A DNA stretch of 12,044 nt, from positions 1-12,044 of the forward strand of contig CALDBJ010000095.1 of NCBI GenBank assembly GCA_937937835.1, written 5' to 3'. This stretch comes from an uncultured Collinsella sp. (GTDB taxonomy: Bacteria > Actinomycetota > Coriobacteriia > Coriobacteriales > Coriobacteriaceae). Under the pieces are notes generated by a model. The model saw nothing but the letters and a program-made list of their open reading frames with translations. It searched no databases and was not told where the DNA came from. How positions within the stretch are numbered: the first letter of the stretch is position 1; each line of letters begins with the position of its first letter. Below, piece after piece: positions 6,047 to 12,044 of this stretch. The translations under genes were made by a program, and so were the position numbers.

Positions 6047-6742
6047 ATGAACGAGCGCATACTGGTAGTTGATGACGAGAAGGCCATCGCCGACTTGGTT
6101 GGTATCTACCTTACAAAAGAGGGCTTTGATGTCCAGATTGCCTATAGTGGGGCCGATGCTACCAAGGCAATCTTGGAGCATGAGTTCGATCTGGCGCTGC
6201 TGGATGTCATGCTGCCCGATATCGATGGGTTTGAGCTGCTGCGTACGATCCGTTCCAGCCATACCTATCCCGTGATCATGCTGACGGCGCGCGATGCCCA
6301 GCAAGACAAGATCGGGGGCCTTTCGCTTGGCGCGGACGATTACGTGGTTAAGCCGTTCCGTCCGCTGGAGCTCATCGCGCGCGTGCACGCTCAGCTTCGC
6401 CGCTACACCAGCTACGGTAGCCGTGCACAGGCGGCTGAGTCGCCGACCATTCAGCTCGACGGCTTGGAGATCAACCGCGATGCTCGTTCCGTGACAGTGG
6501 ACGGTTCACCGGTTCGCCTCACGCCCACCGAGTATTCAATCTTGCTGTATCTGGTCGAGCATCGCGGCAGCGTGGTGGCCGTGGAGGACCTGTTCCGCGC
6601 GGTGTGGAACGAGGACTTTATGCCCGGCTCCAACAATACGGTGATGGTGCATATTCGCCACTTGCGCGAAAAGATCGGCGACGACGCACAAAAGCCACGC
6701 TTTATCAAAAACGTCTGGGGCGTCGGCTACATCATCGAATAA
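6047..6742 (+). CDS. VanR-like OmpR/PhoB-family response regulator
   Basis: The 231-residue length is usual for the family. The receiver domain has the acidic pocket at D9/D10, the phosphoacceptor D53 (LLDVMLPD), T80 and K102 (VVKPF). The C-terminal winged-helix domain ends in the typical VRLTPTEYSILLYL … VWNEDF … VMVHIRHLREKIG … WGVGYIIE. ATG at 6047 follows a GAGAGGAG site at a good distance. The sensor kinase gene starts 26 nt after the stop, so the two are co-transcribed. The kinase's H-box region resembles VanS, so this is named VanR-like; there are no vanH, vanA or vanX genes here, so it should not be read as a resistance determinant. The divergent carboxypeptidase gene is its most likely nearby target, which is an inference. 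Confidence 0.92.
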   Translation: MNERILVVDDEKAIADLVGIYLTKEGFDVQIAYSGADATKAILEHEFDLALLDVMLPDIDGFELLRTIRSSHTYPVIMLTARDAQQDKIGGLSLGADDYVVKPFRPLELIARVHAQLRRYTSYGSRAQAAESPTIQLDGLEINRDARSVTVDGSPVRLTPTEYSILLYLVEHRGSVVAVEDLFRAVWNEDFMPGSNNTVMVHIRHLREKIGDDAQKPRFIKNVWGVGYIIE

Positions 6743-6768
6743 CGCTTTTCGCTTGTGAGGATCTTGAT

Positions 6769-8007
6769 ATGACAAAAGACGATAGGCAAGCGTTCGAGGT
6801 GCCCGATCGGCTCTTTGAATACGTGAGGTTGGTCGTCGACAACCGCGCGCTTGCAACGGTGCTGCTCTTTTTGCTGAGCCTGCTGCTGATTGGCATCGAC
6901 AACATCGTCGGAATCTTGGCGGTGCTGCTTGTCGGCTTTTTGCTGATCGATCGATTTGAGATCGTGTGCCGCTGCGTGGTGATTGGCGGCGCCGCGTGGG
7001 CCATGACGTTGGCGATTGGCGCCATGGCGCTCGGCGGCATCGAAGGGCCGGTGCTGTTCGATGCCGGCTTTGTATTCAACATGCTTGGCTTTGTGCTGGC
7101 GCTTGCCGCGTGCGTGCTGTTCTTGTGTGGCCGCGCCCTGTACTACCAGGGCTACGAGCAGGGCGAGCGGCATGCCGATTGTGTGCTGGCCGCTCGTATT
7201 CAAGATCGCCTGATCGATCACCCCGACACCTGGGATAACATCGACGGCGACTTCTTGGAGGTCGAGGGCGCCCTTAACCGCGTGCGTGACCGTGAGCGCA
7301 AGGTGCAGCAAGCTCTGCGTGACGAGTCGCATCGCAAGGACGATCTGGTCACGTACTTGGCACATGACCTACGCACCCCGCTTGCCAGTGTGGTGGGCTA
7401 TCTTTCGCTGCTGCAAGAGGCTCCTGAGCTGCCGGTTGAGCAACGTGCGCACTTTACGGGCGTGGCTCTCGACAAAGCGCACCGGCTCGATGCGCTCATC
7501 GAAGAGTTCTTCGATATCACGCGCTTTGACTTCCACGATATCGTGCTCACGCGCGGCTATGTTGATCTGGGGTTGCTGCTGGCTCAGGTGGCTGACGAGT
7601 TCTATCCCATCCTCAACGAGCAGCATAAGGAAGCCCAAGTTGATATTCGCGAGGACCTGACGGTGCTCGTGGATGGCGACAAGATGGCTCGCGTGTTCAA
7701 CAACATCATGAAAAACGCCGTTGCCTATAGCTATGAGGGCTCGACCATCACGATCGAGGCCAGACGCCGGGACGGCGGTGGCGTGCGCGTGCGCTTTATC
7801 AATCAGGGCGATCCCATCCCTGAGGCAAAGCTCAAGGTGATCTTTGAGAAGTTCTATCGCCTGGATGCGGCGCGTGCGACCAATCGCGGCGGCGCTGGAC
7901 TGGGGCTTGCCATCGCCAAGGAGATCGTATGCGCGCACGGCGGTACCGTTGCATGTGAATCGACGCCCGAACACACGATATTCACCATCGAGCTGCCCGC
8001 CGCATAG
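6769..8007 (+). CDS. VanS-like membrane sensor histidine kinase
   Basis: The start is ATG 6769, with GTGAGG eight bases upstream, giving 412 residues. Four hydrophobic segments lie at about 28-42, 46-60, 66-90 and 100-121, with almost no extracellular loops, so the stimulus is probably sensed within or at the membrane. A short linker helix leads to the dimerisation helix with the phospho-His at H199 (LAHDLRTPLASVVGYLSLLQ), which closely resembles VanS. The catalytic domain shows the N box (FNNIMKNAVAYS), a G1-like FINQGDPIP that lacks the usual DxGxG, the F box FEKFYRLD and the G2 box GGAGLGLAIAK. The altered G1 occurs in VanS-like kinases and need not mean loss of activity. It forms an operon with the regulator. 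The ligand is unknown; cell wall precursors or antibiotics are candidates by family only. Confidence 0.92.
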   Translation: MTKDDRQAFEVPDRLFEYVRLVVDNRALATVLLFLLSLLLIGIDNIVGILAVLLVGFLLIDRFEIVCRCVVIGGAAWAMTLAIGAMALGGIEGPVLFDAGFVFNMLGFVLALAACVLFLCGRALYYQGYEQGERHADCVLAARIQDRLIDHPDTWDNIDGDFLEVEGALNRVRDRERKVQQALRDESHRKDDLVTYLAHDLRTPLASVVGYLSLLQEAPELPVEQRAHFTGVALDKAHRLDALIEEFFDITRFDFHDIVLTRGYVDLGLLLAQVADEFYPILNEQHKEAQVDIREDLTVLVDGDKMARVFNNIMKNAVAYSYEGSTITIEARRRDGGGVRVRFINQGDPIPEAKLKVIFEKFYRLDAARATNRGGAGLGLAIAKEIVCAHGGTVACESTPEHTIFTIELPAA

Positions 8008-8018
8008 CCAGTGTGCCC

Positions 8019-8095
8019 TTACAAACACTTGACAATGCGCTCACGTGCATATGAGCCGCGATTCCTACTATCGATACTGCTGAATTGATATCGAT
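8019..8095 (+). promoter_or_regulatory. Promoter region of pstB with repeated elements
   Basis: A consensus -35, TTGACA, lies at 8029-8034; the best nearby -10 is TATGAG at 8050-8055 with a short 15-bp spacer, so the promoter is non-ideal. TTACA at 8019-8023 and TTGACA at 8029-8034 form a 10-bp repeat that recalls the TT-ACA direct repeats bound by Gram-positive PhoP. Further down TATCGAT occurs twice, at 8069-8075 and 8089-8095, exactly 20 bp apart. A separate promoter for pstB within the 103-bp gap after the kinase gene is likely. Confidence 0.4.
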
Positions 8096-8110
8096 GTGGA
8101 GGTATGCGGT

Positions 8111-8986
8111 ATGACGGCTGCTGCGGCTGTGGAGCCCACGGAGCTTGAAGAACTCATGAAAGCGCAGGCCGAGGCCGCGCGCGAGCGCGAGGTTGGGGAT
8201 GCGACTCGCCCCACGGCAGAGGATCTTGCCGCCTCGCCGACGCGCATCGATGTCGAGGGCCTCGACCTGTTCTATGGCGACCATCATGCGCTCAAGGACG
8301 TGAATATCAAGATCCGCGACAAGCAGATCACCTCGTTCATCGGGCCTTCGGGCTGCGGAAAGTCCACGTTGCTGCGCTGCTTTAACCGCATGAACGACGG
8401 CATCAAGGATTGCCGCATCGAGGGCAAGATTGCGCTCGATGGTCAAGATATCCTGGGCGACTACGACATCTGCCGCTTGCGCCAGCGCGTGGGCATGGTG
8501 TTCCAGCGCCCCAACCCGTTTCCCATGAGCATCTACGACAACGTCGCCTACGGTCCTCGCGGCATGGGAGTGCGCGACCGCGTCGTGCTCGACGAGCTGG
8601 TCGAGGATTCCCTTCGTCGCGCTGCGCTATGGGATGAGGTCAAGGACAAGCTCAAAGAGTCGGGTCTGGGTCTTTCGGGCGGCCAGCAGCAGCGTCTGTG
8701 CATCGCCCGCGCACTTGCCGTGCAGCCCGACATTCTGCTGATGGACGAGCCGACCTCGGCACTCGACCCTGTGTCGACGCTGGTGGTGGAGCAGCTGGCC
8801 TGCGAGCTCAAAGAGACCTGCACGCTCGTGGTCGTTACGCACAATATGCAGCAGGCGGCGCGTATCTCCGATTCGGTCGCATTCTTTTTGCTGGGTGAGC
8901 TGGTGGAGCACGCGCCCACCGCGCAACTCTTCAAGAATCCGACCGATCCGCGCACGGCGGATTATTTGACGGGGCGTTTTGGCTGA
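8111..8986 (+). CDS. pstB: Phosphate ABC transporter ATP-binding protein PstB
   Basis: PstB hydrolyses ATP to drive inorganic phosphate import through the PstC-PstA channel. ATG 8111 has GGAGG eight bases upstream; the product is 291 residues. Walker A is GPSGCGKST at 78-86, the PstB-type Q-loop region reads MVFQRPNPFPMSIYDNVAYGPR, the signature is LSGGQQQR from 188, Walker B is ILLMDEPTSALD from 208, and the switch histidine lies in VVVTHNMQQAARISD. The RPNPFPMSIYDNV and FFLLGELVE stretches are diagnostic for PstB rather than other ABC ATPases. The first 42 residues form a charged, Ala/Glu-rich extension beyond the usual family length. No pstS, pstC, pstA or phoU lies beside it: a VanS-like kinase precedes it and a PhoB-like regulator follows after 64 bp. 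The other subunits must be elsewhere. Confidence 0.95.
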   Translation: MTAAAAVEPTELEELMKAQAEAAREREVGDATRPTAEDLAASPTRIDVEGLDLFYGDHHALKDVNIKIRDKQITSFIGPSGCGKSTLLRCFNRMNDGIKDCRIEGKIALDGQDILGDYDICRLRQRVGMVFQRPNPFPMSIYDNVAYGPRGMGVRDRVVLDELVEDSLRRAALWDEVKDKLKESGLGLSGGQQQRLCIARALAVQPDILLMDEPTSALDPVSTLVVEQLACELKETCTLVVVTHNMQQAARISDSVAFFLLGELVEHAPTAQLFKNPTDPRTADYLTGRFG

Positions 8987-8996
8987 TACCATCTAG

Positions 8997-9020
8997 TAAA
9001 GGTACCTTTAGGGTTAAGAT
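8997..9020 (+). promoter_or_regulatory. 14-bp perfect palindrome and -10 box before the phoB-like gene
   Basis: TAAAGGTACCTTTA at 8997-9010 is a perfect palindrome, followed by TAAGAT at 9015-9020, which could be a -10 box. If so the palindrome sits in the spacer between -35 and -10, a classic operator position; no convincing -35 is visible. Confidence 0.4.
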
Positions 9021-9050
9021 GCGGTCATGCCGGCCGCAAAGGGGTTCAAC

Positions 9051-9779
9051 ATGATCTATTACGTCGAGGACGATGACAACATCAGGGATTTGACGGTCTA
9101 TGCGCTGCGCAAGCAGGGGATTGAGGCCGAAGGCTTTTCGTGCGACGGTGAGTTTAAGGCTGCCGTGGCGCGACGGGTACCCGATGCCGTCCTGCTCGAC
9201 ATCATGCTGCCCGATACCGATGGCTTGGCGATTATGCGTCGACTGCGTGCCGATCGCCTGACGGCGACGGTGCCCATCATGATGCTTACCGCCAAGGATA
9301 CCGAGCTCGACAAGGTGATGGCGCTCGATGGCGGTGCCGACGATTACCTGACTAAGCCGTTTTCGCTCATGGAGCTCGCCAGCCGCTGCCGCGCACTGCT
9401 GCGTCGCGGCGGCATGGTCAAACAGGCAAGCGATGTGCTCAGCGTGGGCGACATCGTGCTCTCGCCCAGCCATCGTGAGGTGACTGTTGCCGGCGAGTCG
9501 CTTAAGCTCACCCTGCGCGAGTTCGACCTGCTCGAGTACCTCATGCGCAAGCCCGGCGTGGTCTTTACCCGCGAGTCGTTGCTGCAGAGCGTGTGGGGCT
9601 GGGACTTCGACGGCGGTTCGCGCACCGTTGACGTGCACGTGCAGACGCTTCGCCAAAAACTGGGCGAGCATGCCAGCGCCATCGAGACCGTGCGCGGCGT
9701 GGGCTACCGCTTGGCCGAGCCTTCTGCCGGTGATGGTGCCGAAGGTGACGACACCGCGGCCACCGCATCGGAGGAGTAA
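9051..9779 (+). CDS. PhoB-like OmpR-family response regulator
   Basis: ATG 9051 follows AAAGGGG at six bases and begins directly with MIYYVEDD, the expected receiver-domain start; an in-frame ATG at 9027 would add eight residues and has a poorer site. The 242-residue product has acidic residues at 6-8, phosphoacceptor D50 (VLLDIMLPD), the conserved MLTAKD and a TKPF lysine. The C-terminal winged helix reads LKLTLREFDLLEYLMRKPG … VWGWDF … VDVHVQTLRQKLG … VRGVGYRL. A low-complexity Ala/Gly/Asp tail of about 20 residues ends the protein. Its start lies 64 bp after pstB and its stop is 3 bp before the kinase gene. Phosphate-responsive control is suggested by pstB and by the PhoR-like partner, but other roles are possible within this large family. 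Confidence 0.9.
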   Translation: MIYYVEDDDNIRDLTVYALRKQGIEAEGFSCDGEFKAAVARRVPDAVLLDIMLPDTDGLAIMRRLRADRLTATVPIMMLTAKDTELDKVMALDGGADDYLTKPFSLMELASRCRALLRRGGMVKQASDVLSVGDIVLSPSHREVTVAGESLKLTLREFDLLEYLMRKPGVVFTRESLLQSVWGWDFDGGSRTVDVHVQTLRQKLGEHASAIETVRGVGYRLAEPSAGDGAEGDDTAATASEE

Positions 9780-9782
9780 CCC

Positions 9783-11207
9783 GTGGTCTTCGCCCCCCAG
9801 GGAAAACATACGCTGTCGCACCGCGTTTTTGTGACGATCTTTGTCTGCGCCATGGCGGTTATCGTGGCGTTTACGGTGCTGGGTGCGTTCTTTGTGCAAA
9901 ACACCTTGGCGGATGCCACGAGTGCCAACCTGGCGCAAGAAACCGAGCTCATTGCTGCCGCCCTCGACGAGCAGCAGGAGCCCATCCCGTTCTTGCGTAG
10001 CCTCGATCGAGAGGACTTGCGCATCACGCTGATTAACAAGGATGGATCGGTTGCCTACGACAACGAGGCGTCGCCTTCCACACTGCCCAACCATGGCGAT
10101 CGCCCCGAGGTCATCGAGGCCTTTGAGAGTGGTTCGGGTTCCGCGGAGCGCGCAAGCTCTACGCTCGACGAGATTATGCTGTATCGCGCCGTCGCCCTTG
10201 ATAACGGCCAGGTTGTCCGCTTGGCGCAGGCCCAGCCTGGCGTTGCGGCGATTTTGCTGTCGATGGTGGCGCCGATGCTGCTTATCGCAGCAGCGGGTGC
10301 GGTACTCTCGTTTTTTATGGCGCGCCGCGAGTCCCGTGCCATCATCGCGCCGTTGCAAGAGGTGGATTTGGACCACCCACGCCGTAGCTATGAGCACGCC
10401 TATGCCGAGATGGTCCCCATGCTTGAGCGTATTGAGTCGCAGCGCCAGGAGCTCAAGCGCCAAATGGCGGTGCTGGCGGACAACGACCGTATGCGCCGCG
10501 AGTTCACGGCGAATATCACCCATGAGCTCAAGACGCCGCTTACGGCGATTTCGGGCTATGCCGAGCTCATCGCAAACGGCATGGTCGAGGGCGAGGGCGA
10601 CCTGCGCAACTTTGGCGGTCGCATCTATCGTGAGGCGGGCCGCTTGGCAGCGCTTGTCAACGATATCCTTACGCTGTCTAACTTGGACGAGGCCGAGCGT
10701 GCAACTGAGGGCGAGGCGGTGCCCATTGGTTCCACGGAGCCTATTGAGCTCTCGCGTGCCATCTACGCGGTTGAGCAGCGTCTTGAACAGGTCGCCCGTC
10801 AGGCGAATGTGACGATAAGTCATGAGACCAAGCCTGTGGTCATCGAAGGCGTGTCGCGCTTGATTGACGAGCTCATCTATAATCTGGCGAGCAACGCCAT
10901 CCGCTACAATCGACCCGGCGGTGCGGTTACGCTGCAGTGCGGCACCAACGACGAAGGCCATCCGTTCCTTGCGGTCGCCGACACGGGAATCGGTATCGCG
11001 CCTGAAGAACAGGGCAAGGTATTTGAGCGGTTCTATCGCGTGGACAAGAGTAGGTCCAAGGCGCGCGGCGGAACCGGTCTGGGGCTTGCAATTGTCAAGC
11101 ATGCGGCCCTGTATCATCACGCCACGCTCGATCTGTCGAGCGAGTTGGGCGTGGGAACCACCATTACGGTGACGTTTCCCATACGGCAGGACGAGCCATT
11201 CGCATAG
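9783..11207 (+). CDS. PhoR-like sensor histidine kinase
   Basis: GTG 9783 follows a GGAGGAG site by seven bases and gives 474 residues. A transmembrane helix at about 14-39 and another at about 155-180 enclose an extracellular sensing domain of about 115 residues (ITLINKDGSVAYDNEA) of the PAS-like type found in PhoR kinases. A linker then leads to the dimerisation helix with H247 (FTANITHELKTPLTAISGYAELIANGM). The ATPase domain carries the N box (DELIYNLASNAIRYN), G1 (VADTGIGIAPEEQ), the F box FERFYRVDKSRS and G2 (GGTGLGLAIVKH), all intact. It is translationally close to the regulator gene, three bases after its stop, so one operon is certain. PhoR kinases act with the Pst transporter to sense phosphate supply; that role fits the pstB neighbour. 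Confidence 0.93.
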   Translation: MVFAPQGKHTLSHRVFVTIFVCAMAVIVAFTVLGAFFVQNTLADATSANLAQETELIAAALDEQQEPIPFLRSLDREDLRITLINKDGSVAYDNEASPSTLPNHGDRPEVIEAFESGSGSAERASSTLDEIMLYRAVALDNGQVVRLAQAQPGVAAILLSMVAPMLLIAAAGAVLSFFMARRESRAIIAPLQEVDLDHPRRSYEHAYAEMVPMLERIESQRQELKRQMAVLADNDRMRREFTANITHELKTPLTAISGYAELIANGMVEGEGDLRNFGGRIYREAGRLAALVNDILTLSNLDEAERATEGEAVPIGSTEPIELSRAIYAVEQRLEQVARQANVTISHETKPVVIEGVSRLIDELIYNLASNAIRYNRPGGAVTLQCGTNDEGHPFLAVADTGIGIAPEEQGKVFERFYRVDKSRSKARGGTGLGLAIVKHAALYHHATLDLSSELGVGTTITVTFPIRQDEPFA

Positions 11208-11232
11208 CGATACAACATAGATATTGATGCAG

Positions 11233-11261
11233 ACGCCGCATTTGACTTTCGGGTGCGGCGT
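11233..11261 (+). terminator. Hairpin terminator after the phoR-like gene
   Basis: ACGCCGCA (11233-11240) pairs perfectly with TGCGGCGT (11254-11261) around a 13-nt loop, 25 bases after the stop codon. The tail TGTTGTGCAATTTT is only moderately T-rich. Confidence 0.65.
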
Positions 11262-11296
11262 TGTTGTGCAATTTTACGATTGCTTCCGACATTTTT

Positions 11297-11310
11297 ACAG
11301 GAGAGCCTGT
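11297..11310. other. Small hairpin in the leader upstream of the polysaccharide gene
   Basis: ACAGG (11297-11301) and CCTGT (11306-11310) flank AGAG, with T runs on the 5' side (ATTTTT) and TTTCTT on the 3' side. It is weak as a terminator and could be chance. Confidence 0.25.
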
Positions 11311-11326
11311 TTCTTATGTATAGAGT

Positions 11327-11355
11327 TTGGTCTCGGTAAAAAGATGCGATAACAT
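11327..11355 (+). promoter_or_regulatory. Candidate promoter of the wzz-like gene
   Basis: TTGGTC at 11327-11332 and TAACAT at 11350-11355 are 17 bp apart; both match consensus only in part. The region 11262-11400 is visibly more AT-rich than the flanking genes, as expected of a promoter and leader at the start of a new operon. GACAGTTTTGTC at 11359-11370 is a small inverted repeat just downstream. Confidence 0.35.
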
Positions 11356-11402
11356 ACGGACAGTTTTGTCAATCCGAACTGGGGAAATGAAAGGCAAGCT
11401 GC

Positions 11403-12044
11403 ATGACCCTTCTCGAACTGTTCCAGCTGCTGAAGAAGCACCTTAAGCTGGTCATCACCCTTCCGGTGGTCTGCGCGATCGCCATGGGCATCGTGTCCTT
11501 CGTTGCGATGGACAACACCTACACCGCGACGACGAGCATGTACATTCTCGCCAAAACCGACGATAGCGGTCAGATGAGCTACAACGATCTCTCGGCGAGC
11601 CAGATGCTTTCCAACGATATCGCCACGCTGCTGGATAGCGATAGCGTTAAGAGCGGTGCTGCCAATGAGCTGGGCCTTGCTGACCTGGATGACTACAAGG
11701 TGTCTGTTTCCTCCGAGACCACCACGCGTGTCATTACGCTTTCGGTTACCGGCACCGATGCCAAGGAGACGGCTAAGGTCGCAAAGGCCATGGCCAGCTC
11801 GGTGAGTACGGTCGCTCAGAACGTCGGCGCTGCCCAGAGCATCAACGTTATCGACGAGGCTAAGACTCCCGAAGTCCCCAGCGGCCCCAAGCGCACGCTG
11901 TACGTTGCTGTCGCGTTCCTCGCCGGTATCTTTATCGCAGTTGCCTATGTCGTTTTGGCAGACATGCTCAATACCCGCATCCGCGGTGCCGAAGAGGCAG
12001 AAGAGCTCCTGGGCATTCCCGTTGTTGGCCGAATTCCGGCTATG
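11403..12044 (+). CDS. Wzz/YveK/CpsC-type polysaccharide chain-length protein, 5' part
   Basis: The frame is open from ATG 11403 (AAAGG at 11390-11394, spacing eight) to the window edge, 214 codons, so the 3' end is missing. The protein begins MTLLELFQLLKKHLKLVITLP, the usual start of Wzz-family membrane proteins. Hydrophobic segments occur at about 16-36 and 165-187 with an extracytoplasmic part between. The proline-bearing PEVPSGPKRTLY just before the second segment is the hallmark of this polysaccharide co-polymerase family. After it, RIRGAEEAEELLGIPVVGRIPAM is the cytoplasmic start, which in CpsC/YveK-type proteins precedes or contacts a tyrosine-kinase ATPase. In its pathway it sets chain length and export of capsule or exopolysaccharide. 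It starts a new unit 195 bp after the phoR-like gene; the next genes are probably a BY-kinase and glycosyltransferases, beyond view. Confidence 0.9.
   Translation, partial: MTLLELFQLLKKHLKLVITLPVVCAIAMGIVSFVAMDNTYTATTSMYILAKTDDSGQMSYNDLSASQMLSNDIATLLDSDSVKSGAANELGLADLDDYKVSVSSETTTRVITLSVTGTDAKETAKVAKAMASSVSTVAQNVGAAQSINVIDEAKTPEVPSGPKRTLYVAVAFLAGIFIAVAYVVLADMLNTRIRGAEEAEELLGIPVVGRIPAM

Noticed and set aside
6604..6768. Longer N-terminus for the VanS-like kinase
   Set aside because: It would overlap the regulator gene by more than 130 bp; ATG 6769 has a good ribosome binding site and gives a normal N-terminus.
6047..8007. Acquired vancomycin resistance cluster
   Set aside because: Only VanR/VanS-like regulators are present; no ligase, dehydrogenase or dipeptidase genes are in the window.
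8931..11120. A 729-codon minus-strand frame opposite the PhoB/PhoR-like genes
   Set aside because: Its product is Arg/His/Gln-rich without domains; the opposite strand encodes two complete, motif-bearing proteins. It arises from codon bias in GC-rich DNA.

Overview
The window looks like chromosome from a GC-rich Gram-positive bacterium, most likely a Coriobacteriia member such as Collinsella. That placement is an inference from base composition, codon use, strong GGAGG-type ribosome binding sites and the kinds of genes present; nothing in the window proves it.

Layout, left to right. (1) Positions 1-390 hold no convincing protein gene. They contain the 3' end of a tRNA running in from the left edge, its terminator, and a second 98-nt copy of the tRNA tail plus terminator 190 nt further on. 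Between the copies lies a GC-rich stretch of compact hairpins. (2) 391-2832 encodes an 813-residue protein of unknown function with a TPR-like C-terminal part. (3) 2922-4181 looks like a self-contained module: three tandem 19-bp AT-rich repeats, a 360-residue Orc1/Cdc6-like AAA ATPase with a winged-helix C-terminus, and a perfect 18-bp inverted repeat behind it. (4) 4244-4417 is a tRNA-Ser(GCU) transcription unit with promoter and terminator. (5) 4455-5849, minus strand, is a penicillin-binding-protein-5-type D-Ala-D-Ala carboxypeptidase with its terminator. (6) Divergent from it, 6047-8007 encodes a VanR/VanS-like two-component system. (7) 8111-8986 encodes PstB, the phosphate-transporter ATPase, without pstS, pstC or pstA beside it. 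(8) 9051-11207 encodes a PhoB/PhoR-like two-component pair. (9) From 11403 to the right edge is the start of a Wzz/YveK/CpsC-type polysaccharide chain-length gene, probably the first gene of an exopolysaccharide or capsule locus.

The right two thirds read as a cell-envelope and phosphate control region: a carboxypeptidase that trims peptidoglycan stem peptides, a VanRS-like sensor that could control it, a phosphate ATPase with a PhoBR-like regulator, and then a surface polysaccharide locus. These functional links are inferred from adjacency only. The least explained parts are the repeat/ATPase/inverted-repeat module at 2922-4181 and the tRNA-tail repeats at 1-288.
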